This document shows positions 1 to 12,384 of a stretch of DNA of 64,000 nt, one piece after another (the stretch's first letter is position 1; the number at the start of each line of letters is the position of its first letter). Source of the DNA: Spirodela intermedia (Eukaryota; Streptophyta; Magnoliopsida; Alismatales; Araceae); NCBI GenBank assembly GCA_902729315.2, contig LR746265.1:4196892-4260891 (forward strand), read 5' to 3'. The position numbers were made by a program, and so were the translations under genes. A model generated the notes under the pieces. The model was given only the letters and a program-made list of their open reading frames with translations. It ran no database searches and was not told where the DNA came from.

Positions 1-702
1 CCGATGGTCGTCGCCATCGCCTCTCCGGTCGACGGACGGTGCTGATTGGGCCGGGGGGAGCCCGTGCTTGAGGATAAGTCTCGGCCGGGAACTGGGCCCT
101 GTCAAAGGAGCGACCGGGGCCCCGGTCGGGGAACATTCGATCTCATTTAATTCCCCGCCGACTCGCCAAATGGGGACGCCGAAAATTAATGCGCCTCTCG
201 CTCCTCTCTCTTAAGAAAGATCGGGGTTCCACCTGATCGAGATGCTTCGGGGTGGGTGGATTGCCACCGAGGTAAACTATGGAGAAAGATCGCGTTTTTT
301 ATCTTATAGTGCCTGAAGAAATCTCTTCCAGTGTAGAGGAAGCCCTCGTTCTTCCCGTCTGTGGCGAAGGTTTGATGGGTGGTTTTCTTAGATGACGATC
401 GACATTGACGGCTCTCGGTCCTCCTCTTTCCTTCCCTCCGCCGTTTGCCATTAATGAGTCCAGGCTCCGGAGGGAGGGACAGTAACTGCACTACCGTCCG
501 GGTAGAGGGGCAGTTGAGGAGTAAAAAGTACGACCCACCATTTACTGGTCCGTCGGGGGCCGCTCTCTTTGCCCTCTCCGTTCTTCGTGACGGCGAGCCT
601 CTCCTCGCCTCTGGCTCCTTCCCGTGTCTCTATCTATTGGTCCCTGATTCATCCGGTCCTACGTTCAGTGATTACCACGCCCTGTCGCTCTCTGTCGCTC
701 TC
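1..702. other. Upstream non-coding region, nothing recognised
   Basis: No reading frame here resembles a known protein. The stretch probably holds the promoter and leader of the gene that begins just after it, but I see no clear TATA box. Confidence 0.4.
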
Positions 703-1871
703 ATGGGCTCTTCGCTCCGCCGGCTGCTGGCAATGCCGCCGATGCTGATGTTGGCGCTGCTGTCGCCGGCGCTGCTCAGCTGGGCGGTCCGCGGGGCCGC
801 AGCTGAGGCCGTGGTTACCGGCACCGTCTTCTGCGACCAATGCCGTGACGGGGAGCGCGACTTATTTGACTACCCGCTCGAAGGTCTGCCGGGGTGGTGC
901 GATATATATATCATCTTCGGGGATCATCCGCCGCTCTTGATCGCTGAGCTGATGTAACCGCGGTGTTGTTGGCAGGGGCGAGGGTGGCCGTGGTGTGCAC
1001 CGGCGGGGATGGGCATGTGGCCCTCTACGGAGAGGCGACGACGAACTGGTTCGGTGTTTACTGCGTGCAGTTCGATGGCGGCCCTGATCTCAGCTCGTGC
1101 TCTGCACAGGTGGTGAGCGGGACCCAGGAGTGCGGGGCGGCGGCGGGCCCGCCGGGGGGGCTTCACCTGCTGTTCGGGCTGTTCGGCACGGCGATGTACG
1201 CGGCGGACGGCCTACTGGCGCTGCCTTCCCAGCCGTCGTCCTCTTGCCCGGGTTTCACCTCCCCTAGCCCTCTGGAGCATATCGCTGCACGTCCACCCAC
1301 CCCGCCGGGGAGGGCAGCTCTTCCTCCCCCATCACTCCCCTTCAGGCAGACCTCAGCCTGTCCATGCGAGTACGCTCCCACCGCCCGCTCATATTTGCGC
1401 ACGAGATTCGTAGGGCTGCGAAAAGACCGGACTTTTAGCTTGTAATTTCGAACCCATGAAGCTATTTCGAGGCGATCATTCTTTATTTCATTCCCACCGC
1501 TGGTTGGCAGGACGTGGACAGCACCGCAGTACGGATGCTACTGGAAGATGGTCTTCCCCGACACGAAGGTGGCAGCGGCGTTCGGGCTCGCCGCAGCCCG
1601 GCGTTACGGGACGGACATGACGCTGATGGAGGCCCTTCGAGGAAGGGGAGACCTCTACCGGACTCTGCTCAGGGAAGCAGTCACCGCCCTCCTCAACTCC
1701 TACCGCAGCCTGCTCTTCTTCTACCCGACGCGCATCGTGATCGACCACATGAACTGGGCGCTGTCGGCGTCCCCTCGGCAGGCCCTCGTGGTCGCCCTGA
1801 GATTCAAGAGGGCTAACTCCGGCGCCGCTGGGTACGGCGGTGCCCGATGCGATTTCGCCCCCTGCGACTAG
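703..1871 (+). CDS. Secreted Ole e 1-like (pollen allergen/extensin family) protein
   Basis: Three exons are inferred: 703-883, 976-1369 and 1511-1871, with GT-AG borders that keep the frame and give about 311 residues. The first exon encodes a hydrophobic signal peptide (LMLALLSPALLSWAVRGAAA) followed by VVTGTVFCDQC, the opening of Ole e 1 domains, in which paired cysteines form disulfides. Exon 2 continues the domain (GARVAVVC, then FGVYCVQF) and a proline-rich linker. Exon 3 encodes a conserved-looking module, TWTAPQYGCYWK to ALRFKRANSG, containing LLREAVTALLNSYRSL. I recall that module following Ole e 1-like domains in several plant proteins, but its function is unknown to me. The protein is expected in the wall or extracellular space. 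The start was chosen as the ATG directly before the signal peptide. Exon joins are inferred from frame and splice sites, not from transcripts. Confidence 0.78.
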
Positions 1872-3278
1872 CTTCCTCGTCTTCGGCCATCCTGCACGAA
1901 GACCTTGAAAGATAGCTCCTTTGCCTCCTGGATCATACGTCTCAGCTACGAGTGTCGCATCTTTACTGTAGCGTGATTGAAATCTCATGCAGAGACGACC
2001 AGCTGACAGCTGAGATCACTGTTGACGCCTGAATTGTCTGCTGTTAATCAAAATCCTGGTTTAAGTTGAGATTAAAAATATGGGTTTATTCCGAGTTGTG
2101 TTGATTGAATGAGTTAGACCAACCCAGCAATTAGTTCGCACCTTCGGTCGTCATCTCAGATTCTCCGCCCACGTACATATTTGTATTCACCTGTCTGTGT
2201 CTCCTTAATTGGATTGGTTGCCTCGCTTAAATTCGTACAGAACCAGTATCCAGTCCAGTCCGACCCGGCGTCCAATGGTCACCACTCTCTCTCTCTCTCA
2301 CTAATTGGATTAGCTGGCTCGCTTAGATTCGCAGCGCAGGAAAGAGCCAGTCCCCAGTCCAGTCCGACCCGGTGTCCAATGGTCACCTCTCTCCCTCTCT
2401 CTCTCTCTATCTCCGTGTAAATTCCAACCAGCTGGGTTTACCTCCGTCGTTGCTGGCAGTGGAAGTCTCCGTTTCAAAACCGACCAAACTTTTTTTCCAA
2501 GGTGGCCTCTTTTCCGGCACACATCCCTAGTTATGACCGCGCTTTCCTAAGCTCTCCTTTCTGCGACCGTCTTTTTCCCAGGACTCCAGATGAGGAGGAA
2601 AAGAAGTGCGTCCAATACAAATGCATTCTTTTGCCGTAATATTTATACTAATCAGTCGAGATAATTTCGACCCATCGAAGAGATTTTCGTGCAGTTTGGA
2701 ATTCCGCCTTGCGACCGATTTGCGTGTTCTGCCGCTTAGCTTTGATTCCGTGGGGACGTCTTCATTCACACCGAATCGGTCGTCTCCCCAGGTTTTTCCC
2801 GAGAAGCTACTCTGCTTCTTCGTCCCCTCGTCAAAAAGGGTAGTCATGCACCCTGAGGTATGCTCTACAGTGAAGCTTAAATGGTCGCTGCCGGAGCTAA
2901 ACCATTGGTCGGGCGTTGAACGCGCCCACCACCCGCTGCTCGCGTTCATACTTGCAGGTGGTGATTTCCGAATAACGGTGGTTTGTCACCGATAGTTGGA
3001 ACGGTCACGAAAATCCCAGAGAAGAAACTTCTACCAGATCTGGCAGGATTCAACCAAAGCCCACTAGAGTGACGTGAGGGAGAGAGCACAGAGAGGGGGA
3101 GAATTCTTCCAACCGTCGTCCTCGTCACCCGATTCGTATTTTATTTCGTGGTTAATGTGCGATAAGGCAGTAGGAAGAAGCAGGAGACGGAGCGAGGAGA
3201 TCGATCGCGAAGGCGAGGTGGACGATCTAGGGGTTTGTTCCTGGGGTGACGTTGTTCGCCGGCGGCGAGAGAGCGTCG
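1872..3278. other. Intergenic region with CT tracts and a tandem duplication
   Basis: No convincing gene. It holds the 3' flank of the Ole e 1-like gene, a duplicated segment with CT tracts (listed separately) and presumably the promoter of the PSK SIMULATOR gene. Small reading frames here, including one of 140 codons on the minus strand, resemble nothing I know. Confidence 0.45.
2206..2413. repeat. Imperfect tandem duplication with CT tracts
   Basis: A segment at 2206-2282 (TAATTGGATTGG to CCAATGGTCAC) recurs at 2302-2386 with substitutions and a small insertion. Each copy is followed by a CT-rich microsatellite. The 3' 30 bases of the unit are nearly identical between copies. Confidence 0.85.
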
Positions 3279-6200
3279 ATGGGGGGCATCTGGTCGACCA
3301 GGCTCAAGAAGGCGGAAGGAGGACTCTCCTCTTCCAACACGCTAGGCAAAGGCTACGGTGTTGGTTTTGCTGTCCATGACCGGAAGATCGCCAAGGCGTA
3401 CTACGACTCGATGGAGCTTAGGCCGACGCCTGGGAAAGATGGAGCTAGTACGGTCAGTTTAGCCACCTGCTCTGCTTCGTTACTCTGCCTGACAAACTCT
3501 TGGTGGATCAATTGATCGCGATGTTGCCACACTCTCTGCACTATCTTTCCACTTGCTTGCGGAGCTGCGACGACGGCATGTGGTTGGTTTTTTATATGAA
3601 TTGTATCTCGAGTAAGGAACCCATATATATATTAATATCTAGTTACATGCATGCATGATATCAAAGGATTGAGTTGTGCATGGTTGATGCTACTGCTCTT
3701 CTGGGCAGACGTGCTGAAGAACAGGTGTCTGGGAGGATCCAAACTTCTGAAGGCTCAGTTGAACAATTCTGTCCTGGCATTTAAGGCGATGAAAGCCAGT
3801 TTACAAAAACTTTGGGTGTTGTTTACTATATCTGTTCATGTTGTGTTGGGGGAATCACCCTGACAAAGTACAGCTTTAGATTTAGTTGGCCCTTCAAGCT
3901 GATCGATTTGTGAATCATTCATGCATATCCAATCCCTCACTCACATTAAACTAGGATGTTCCAAGTATTATCAGGAAAAACGATCATTCACCCGAAAACG
4001 AAGGCAAAACAAATCAGCCTCAGGCTGTATCTTGAAGGTTGAGAATGCATATCTGCTAGGCTCATAGAAACTACAAGAACACGCGGATAAAAGCAGTTGG
4101 GTTTTGTTCCTCAGCTATTCAAACATGATAAAATGGCATTGACACTTGCCCTAGCACATTCTTAATAATTTTCTTCCAATAGAAGGTCCTTTCGTTGTTA
4201 CTTACCTGTGATAAATTTTTTTTTATGGATTTTTAGATTTTTCAGCTTCCCGGTATGGTCAATCCTTGCCATGTTACCCATGAATATTATTTCTGTGCTT
4301 CATATAACGTTAGATATATGATACATGTAGTTATTATTCAGTTGAAGTTTATTATGCTTATTTGCACTAAATCTTCATTTGAAATCTCTAATTATGGTAT
4401 TCTATTGACATCGAATATTAACGACAGCACTACATCAGATTGTGTTTGAAAAGAAAACGTAAGATTTTAGGGAACAACATTTAAATAACTTGATACATCC
4501 ACCGGACTCAACATTCATCTCTACATCTCAAAACTTTATCCGTATTTTTTAATGGGAAACAAAACCCTACATATATAATATGTATGTATTTATATTACCG
4601 TTGTTCTTTCTGATCATGGAATTTAATGTAGGCCCCACAAATGACCTCCATCTTGGGAAGAGCTGGAACTGTCGGTCTGGAGAAGGCTGTTGAAGTCCTA
4701 GATACGATTGGAAGTAGTATGTCTAATTTGACATCGGCAAGTGGATTCATGTCTGAAAGAGTATCTCGAGGAAACAAGATATGCATCCTATCATTTGAGG
4801 TTGCTAACACAATTACCAAGGGTGCTGCATTGATGCGATCTGTTTCCCAGGAAAACCTCGAGTTCCTGAAGAACAAAATTTTACTTTCAGATGGTATACA
4901 AAAATTGGTTTCGATGGATATGAAGGAGCTGCTGGCCATTGTTGCTTCAGATACAAGGTTATAAAACGGACTGTATCTGCTGCAGGGATTGATGTCATTT
5001 TCATAACTAAGTGTTTTAATATCTTATAGTATATATGGATTTTAATTGCCAATATCTTTTACTTCATGATACATGTTTTTCTTGTGCAGGGAAGAATTGG
5101 ATGGCTTCTGTAAGGAAGTAATCAGATTTGGAAACCTATGTAAAGATCCTGAGTGGCACAACTTGGCTCGGTATTTTCAAAAGTAAGGTAGACAAAAGAA
5201 TTGTGAGTTTGTGATTGAATCCAAAATTAGTTTGTTGCATCTTTCTAACTCGTAATTCATGATTGGAATCTTTAGATTGTTCTCAGATTCCTCCCCTCCA
5301 CAGTTGCAGAAGGAAGACGCTGAGGCAACAATGCAACACTTGACGAACTTGGCCCAGCACACTTCTGTAAGCGCTTCTTAAAGAAAAAAAAGTAACGAAT
5401 TAATCGATTCGATTCCTACTGAGATATATCTTTTATCGCTCTCTGAAAATCAATGGTCCTCGGCAATAAGCTTTGCTTATATTTTGTTGTTTGTATATTT
5501 AAATTACCTATTCGAGCTCTATGTTTGCTTCAGGCAATCCCTGTTTTAGTTGGAGTTTCCACTAATCTAATAAATTTTTATATCAACGGAACAGAAAATG
5601 CTAAAAAAACGGATTCTTATGATGATCTAATTTTCTAGGTTGTGTTTCCATCTCTTCCAGTAGTACAGAAGTGTGGCCTTTTATCCCAACATCATCAAAC
5701 CTGGTCTGAAAGAAATCGATAACAAATAAACAGGCTGCAGAAAGCATTATGAAGGGACGTTCTTGTCTACCGTACCTTGATTTGCATACAATTAGTACTT
5801 ATTCTTCTATTGTTAAATATACAGCATCCAATTGCTACCTTTATTCCCACACACAGACGCCGACTAAAACCATATATCTATTTTGATATTTTCCCTAAAG
5901 AAAGCCAATCTGGGATTTTCCTTCTCTTTCACTTATTTTAGTGATTGATAAAACAAATATTCATGTAGTTTTAAATTTAGCTTAGATTTTGGTGTGCAAG
6001 AGGGAATTATTGTCTTGCTAAACTAAGTAATTGCGCAAAAGCAAAAAGAATGATGATAATTTTGTTCACATTGTTAAGATTACATGATCTTGTTAGTTTT
6101 TGTTAGAATTACATGATACTCTTACTTTTTCCATAGGGAGTAGTTAGCTGGTCTTCAGACACAACTTCTGGCATATCTCTAAACTCCATGTTTTAATTAC

Positions 6201-9200
6201 GATTTTTAATATCTAGGATCTGTACCATGAATTTGATGCGTTGGACAGATTTGAACAAGACTATCGTTCCAAGCTACGGGAAGAAGAGACGCTGACAGCA
6301 GCTCAACGAGGTAAAAAACGAAAACACGCTTATTCCTTAGCTTCTATGAGGGAGCCTGCTTTGTTTGAGTCAATCAGGTCCATGTGAAGTGTAGCGAATT
6401 TTCTAAATTCAAACCCTTAGTGTGCTTGAAGTATTGGATTTTAGCCTAGGCCTTGGCTTGACTCCTCGGCCTTACATGGAAACCTGTACACCTATTGGAG
6501 CTGCTGAAATTGTAGTACATTGTAGTTTCAAAATTCGTTCATGTTTTCTCCATTACAATATTATGGTAGACTTGGATTCAAAAATTATCTGTCCTATTGT
6601 TCAGGAGAGCACACCATGATCCTACAAAGTGAGTTGAAACGCCAAAGAAAACTAGTGAAAAGTTTAAAGAAGAGATCACTGTGGACAAGAAACTTGGAAG
6701 AGGTAAGCTTTACGCACGTATATCCTGAAGACACTCGATTTGTTTGCCTATTAGATTTTCTTGGTCATCAAAGGTTCTATAAGTTATGAGTTCATTATTG
6801 GCAATCTGCTGTAAAAACCGTAAATTCCTGGAGAGAGCTAATGACTGTTAAATATTGTGCACAATACAATTATTTTCCATATAAAAATGTGCTGCTGATT
6901 GTAATTTTCTCTTGCAAGAGGGAGGCTTTTTCCTGGAACCTAAAATTGTCGGGTGCCCTTTCCTGCATAAATTTGACTCTTGGTTGCTTTGGAAATCATT
7001 GTAGGTCATGGAGAAACTTGTAGACATCGTCGCTTTTATTCATCAAGAGATTTTGGAAGGATTTGGCCCGACCGGTATGTCATTTCGACAACAATCTCAA
7101 GGGATTTCTTTCGTGCAAAACATTTTGTTTCTAATTTGATGTTTTCTTCAAATTTCGTATTTGTCCAATTCGTGTGTCTAAATTCATATCACTGTTAAAT
7201 CTTTCATCACAATGCTTAAACCCACCCTTTTGTCGTACTTCATACCGAAATGACAATATTTTATGGTGAGATACTACTGTTTCTGTCGGAAAAGGATACC
7301 TACCTCGTTTTTACTTAATAATGATACGCACAAGCTCGAGTTTCATAGATAGTCTATCTCCTTGTATGGATTCCTTGGGTTTGATGGCCAATCTTTCCTT
7401 TGGGGGAATGCTCTTGTCGGAATTATCACTCTGGAGCCATCCGAGTGTCACTACAGGATTAGAACCCCATATTGTTTTGCCTGAAAAGGAGTTGGATGAG
7501 AAATAGGCGAGAATAAGGTAGCCATGACATTACGAATGAACATGTCACTGAGGATGGAACTCACTCATGTATGGAGAATAAAAGGAGGAAGCAAATCTGG
7601 AGTTCTCACTGTCAAAAATAGACAGTAGTGGATGGCTGATCTTTTTCATTTGATGACCTGCTTTTGTAGGAGACCTCAATTTTTTTATACTAGTGATAGA
7701 ATAAGGCTATCTTTGGACCATGTTTTCGTCAGGTTATATCTCATGGTCATCTCATGTTGTAGTTAAACTCATGTATAATATTTTCCTCCCATCTGTATGA
7801 TTGATGTCTGCCTAAACTCGTCCCAATCATAGGAATGGCCTGAAGCGTAAAACTCTAAGATAATTCCTTGGCGAAGGCTCAATCTCGCATGAGTTTTATT
7901 GAAAAACCTTTTTTTTTAATCCTCTTTTGGCACCTCCAGTTGATAAACCTACATCTACTAAGTAATGACTGGGATTAAGATTGGATGCAACCTCTGAACG
8001 AGGATCAGCGGAATGTATTATGATGAATCTCCTATTGTTTCTCTTGGATTGTTGTCTTATCTTCTACAAGGATCAAAGTCTCCTAGGCTAATGTTACTCG
8101 GTGATTATGGTCTTTTCCCGCACAAGATATGGACTGCTTTTCTTGTTTACCCTCTACAAGCGTTGAAAATGTACTCCAATTCTGACAGGTATAAATACAG
8201 CTAATTCAAGGGAAGATCCTGCTCCTCCAAGATTGGGCCCTTCTGGTCTTGCTTTGCATTACGCCAATGTCATCCAGCAGATGGATAGCATTGTGAGTCT
8301 GAACTCTCCTGAACCATGGATGTCAGTTCCTTTTTGCGCGATAAAATAAAAACATACTACTGCTGTTTCTTGGAGAACGATGTTAAACTAGAAAAAAGTA
8401 GCTGGCTATGTCTCCAAACGGAAATTATAAACCCTTGCCTCCAAACGAAAGTTTTGGCTATGTCCAGCACAAAACTTTATGGCGGCAGGAATCTCTGTGG
8501 AAGGCAACTTCTCACAATCTGTAGGATGTTACTCTTTTATGTTACTACGGCATGCTTTCTGGTTTGAATCATAGCATTAACTTATTGCCATATCGAGGGC
8601 CTTCTTCATACAAGAGAAAGATTAGGATGTGAAAGAACTTTGTAAAATCATTAGCCCACTTGTACTAGTGCGAAGGAATGGAATAAGTTATGGAATGAAG
8701 TTTTATTATCTAAGAATGTATTTACAGAGAATGAAAAGTTGCGATCTGGAGCCTGAAGCCATGTTTTTAACTCATTAACATTGGGATGGACGGGTGCATC
8801 TCTTGTACATCGAGTTTGCACATATTTAAGGGGATTAGGGATTTTAGATTAAAGATACACATGATGAAGAAGGATTGGTGGCAGACATCTGAAAAGTATG
8901 GTTATTTCATGCTACATTCCTGTATTTATCAAATTAAAATAGTGAAAAGTATGAAAATCTTCTCGATGAGAAATCTCAATGCTGAGCATCAACTTGAAAC
9001 AAGAAACTGGAAAGGAAAGAAGCTGGAATCGGGCCCTTATCTCCTTTATAGCTGCATTTCTCAGACTGGGCATGAATTTGCATCTGGTGATGTTTGTCTT
9101 CTTTACCTCGCAAAAGCTTCACATTGTGTGTTTTCTTACGGACAACTGTTAAAACATCTGTAGTTTTCTGTAATTTCTAGCCACCATTATCATCTTGATC

Positions 9201-10902
9201 GTACCACAAGGATTCTTTCTATCCATTTTTGTTTCAATGGGAAGCATTCCTATGTTCTGAAATTCTATGGTTTAAATACTTACCCTATTCATCCATCCAG
9301 GTTTCTAGACCGCTATCTCTCCCTCCAAATATGAGGGACTCATTATATCAGGGATTACCCGTCTCAGTTAAGGCAGATTTACGTTCTCGATTGCAGACAT
9401 TTCGTGTAAAAAATGAGGTACTCCTAAACTCAGGTCTCTTGTCTTTATGTGGCATTTTCATTCCTACAGCATGGCTTTCATATTTTCCTCTTATAGATCA
9501 GATTTCCCAACCAAGTAGGGAACTCTATCCCCGTCCAGCTCGAGAAGTGAGAAAATAAGATTTGGTTTTACTAATTTGACTTTGACTTTAAGGGGGCCCA
9601 CCTTTACAGATTTGAAACCTTGCAACTGTCAGATCAATTAGCACCGATTCGGCAAATCATGCACCCAAATGCCTCAATCAAACAAAGTCATCCATCCAAA
9701 TGCCTAGCACATAGTAGTATGAGAGGAGTCAAAGTATGGATCTACGTTCATTGGTATTTGCCCTTCTAGTTGAGGAAATCACCTAGAATCCACGGTGCAG
9801 AAGTTGACCACATAAAGGGTTACTTCAGACTAGAGACAAAATATCTGGGTCCCTGGTGCCTAGTCCCATCTTTTGATGTTAAATTGATCATCCCCCATAT
9901 GAAATGATTATATGTGTGCCAAGTACCTCGCAGGGGTTCGATGGGTCTCCCACGCAATCAATCACCTCTCTTGTGCTCTTGTGATTGTGAAGGCTTATTT
10001 GCACTTACTGCAGATGACTGTTGCTCATATTAAAGCTGGGATGCAGAAAACCCTCCAATGGCTTGTTCCAATGGCAGAAAGCACAGTCAAGTAAACCCTT
10101 TTATGCCGCATTATAATCTTATGAAATTTCTCATATACAGTAAAGTTTATCTGCTTATTTTTTCCTTGCTGTCATGAACAGGGCACATCAAGGCTTCGGA
10201 TGGATTGGAGAGTGGGCAAACATGGGGTTCGTCTGCTTTCACTCCTCTGATATTTCTCCATTCGCCATGCGGCATCCCAGTTCTCATTGAACTGCGGGCT
10301 CCAGTGACAGCCGCCGCCTTGACGGGCGCGCTTTTGTCCTGCAATCAATGCCTGACGTTGGTTTTTTATCTCGCAGGGCCGATCTTAACGTGAAGCCGTG
10401 CCAGTGTCGTAGTCTGATCCGCATTCAGACACTTCATCATGCAGATAAGGAGAAAACTGACGAGTGCATACTCCAGCTAGCAGTCTGGCTTCACCACATT
10501 GCGATTCAAGTGAAAAATAGAGATTTTGGGTTGAGGAAGATCAGCAAATCTCTTCGATATCCTTGCCAGGGCGCGTGTTTATCTCATGGAACGAAGCAAG
10601 ACCCCAACATCCCTTCCGGAAACAACCCTCTCGCCTTCCAGCTCTCTGTAGAGGACAGAGAGATATTGGAAACTGTAGTCTCCGAGAGGCTGGTCCTCGG
10701 AAGGAGCAAAAGCCAAGGATACATCCCAAATCAGAAGAAAGCCAGCGGGTGGGAACGCAGCAGAAGCTGCAGCGACTCTCCGTGTAGAGGGTGCGTCGTT
10801 GGGGCGGACTCCCTCCTGCTCGGAAGAGACGATGTTCTGGACATAGTGGACGGGTTGGACAGCCGATGCCCCCCCGTTCCCACCGCTCCTTTCTACGCAT
10901 AA
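3279..10902 (+). CDS. PSI: PSK SIMULATOR-type protein (DUF3475 + DUF668)
   Basis: Twelve exons are inferred: 3279-3452, 4632-4957, 5090-5182, 5276-5366, 6217-6310, 6605-6702, 7005-7074, 8189-8292, 9301-9417, 10014-10090, 10182-10226 and 10377-10902. All have GT-AG borders and the frame stays open to give 604 residues, close to the roughly 600 of Arabidopsis PSI1. The N-terminus MGGIWST has Gly2 and Ser6 and suits N-myristoylation, as known for this family. GRAGTVGLEKAVEVLDTIGS (residues 67-86) precedes DUF3475 (about 108-165, ILSFEVANT). DUF668 spans about 333-425 (GLALHYANVI to WIGEWAN). The basic tail has LGRSKSQ and ends near VLDIVDGLD, as in relatives. PSI proteins promote growth downstream of phytosulfokine peptide signalling. 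Introns reach 1.2 kb and hold no recognisable gene. The tail beyond residue 460 is divergent. Confidence 0.9.
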
Positions 10903-11402
10903 CCCAGACTGCCCCTCGTTCTTCTCTTTCTTTTTTTATTTCCTTAGTATCGATTCTCTTCCTGTATATGCTTGTATATGTATGAAAGAGTACACAAATC
11001 TACTTGATTCTCAAGGGCAGGAAGCCGTCCTCCGGCGCCACCGAGGTCATGGGCGGCGGTGGTTCCGGTAGAGGGACGAGGAACTGGTTTTTGGATCTGT
11101 TGGGTCTTCTGGGTGCCCTTTTCACCAACGTCATAGAGCTTTTCGACGTCGGACCTTCCCTCCGAATTGCAGATCATTCTCCTTCTTCGGGCCTTCTCCT
11201 GTGTTTATAAAAAATATGGCCCGTCCCTCCTGTTTCCAGCTCTGTGGCCTCCTGCCCCATTCTCGAGAGGGGTTGCACCAGCCTCACAGAATCTCCTTTC
11301 CTAGGGTGGGCTTATATATTGATTGACCCTCGGCCTCCATTGCCCATCCAGCGAAGTAGTAGTCATCGTCTGTCTGGTCTACACTTGCTAGCGATACCAG
11401 TG
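10903..11402. other. Intergenic region and promoter of the GPI-type gene
   Basis: No gene recognised. It contains the 3' flank of the PSI gene and two TATA-like motifs before the next gene, at 11206-11213 (TATAAAAA) and 11313-11320. Confidence 0.45.
11313..11320 (+). promoter_or_regulatory. Candidate TATA box of the GPI-type protein gene
   Basis: TATATATT lies 83 bases before the ATG, which would place transcription start near 11345 with a leader of roughly 60 bases. TATAAAAA at 11206-11213 is an alternative giving a longer leader. Confidence 0.45.
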
Positions 11403-12311
11403 ATGGAGTCCCTCGGTGCTCGGATCGCGTTCTACGTAGCTCTTTTATTCTTCTTCCTCACGCTGTCGCCCTCCATCCCATCTCAGGCAATGCCGGACTT
11501 CGCCTGGCCTTCGGGAGGAGAGCCGGTCGACCCGGCGGCGCCGTCACGGGACGAGCAACCCATCCCACCGCCGCCAGTCGAGCAGCCCGCGGCGTCGTCA
11601 CAGTCGCCCCCGTCCGCGGCGCTGCCGGCAGCACAGCCCATCGCGCCGTCGGGGACGATCAAACGGGACACGAAGCAGCAAATCCTCGCCACCATCCCGC
11701 CGGACGCCGCGGTGACGTCCCAACCTTTCATCACGTCGCCGTCGGGGAACTTCGTTGGGTGCCTTCTCCGCCGGACCAAGGCTCCGGGTGCCGCAGGATT
11801 CGGCAACGACTTCTGCTACATCCAGGTGCAGGACACGAGCACCGGCGCGAGCGTGTGGGAGTCGGAGTGCGCGCCGGCGAGCACCGCCAACGCTTGCAGC
11901 GTCGTCTTCACCGACGCCGGGCTGGAGGTGTTCGACGGCAGCCGGCCGGCGTGGGACGCGGGGGTCGACGCCGATCACCTGGAGACGCTGGAGCTGGTCG
12001 ATGAGGGCGACATGAGGATCAGAACCCAGGGCGGCGAGCTTGCTTGGAGGGCCAGCGACCGGCCGCTGGCGAACCAGCAGTGCGGGCTGGCGACGGGAGA
12101 GCCTTCGTTCGCCGCTCCCATTGGCGGCAACACCAATCAGCCTTTCGGACAGCCCTCACATGGCACCTCGTCACAGCAGGGAAACGACGGCCAGCAGCCC
12201 CTCGTCGACAATAACCCCTTCGACAGTGCTTCTTCCCCCCGGATTCGCCATGGCTGGCTTACCTTCGCTTCGGCTCTCGTCCTCGTGGCAGCCCATGGTT
12301 TCCCCCTCTGA
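11403..12311 (+). CDS. Secreted plant protein, probably GPI-anchored, unknown function
   Basis: A single exon of 302 residues. The ATG was chosen because a clean signal peptide follows it (IAFYVALLFFFLTLSPSIPSQA), although the frame stays open upstream. Residues about 28-85 are Pro/Ala/Ser-rich and disordered. The conserved core, about 90-230, contains PFITSPSGNFVGCLLRR, GFGNDFCYIQVQD, VWESECAP and LVDEGDMRIR, including several cysteines. The layout (a line of sequence-stamped beta strands ending in GELAWRASDRP) recalls bulb-type lectin folds, but I do not claim sugar binding. An SSPRIRHGW segment then leads to a hydrophobic C-terminus (LTFASALVLVAAHGFPL) typical of GPI-attachment signals. 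I recognise this as a plant-specific uncharacterised family. Confidence in the gene is high and in its function low. Confidence 0.82.
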   Translation: MESLGARIAFYVALLFFFLTLSPSIPSQAMPDFAWPSGGEPVDPAAPSRDEQPIPPPPVEQPAASSQSPPSAALPAAQPIAPSGTIKRDTKQQILATIPPDAAVTSQPFITSPSGNFVGCLLRRTKAPGAAGFGNDFCYIQVQDTSTGASVWESECAPASTANACSVVFTDAGLEVFDGSRPAWDAGVDADHLETLELVDEGDMRIRTQGGELAWRASDRPLANQQCGLATGEPSFAAPIGGNTNQPFGQPSHGTSSQQGNDGQQPLVDNNPFDSASSPRIRHGWLTFASALVLVAAHGFPL

Positions 12312-12343
12312 AGAACTCCTGCAATGCCAGGACGGTGAAATCC

Positions 12344-12384
<41 letters not shown>

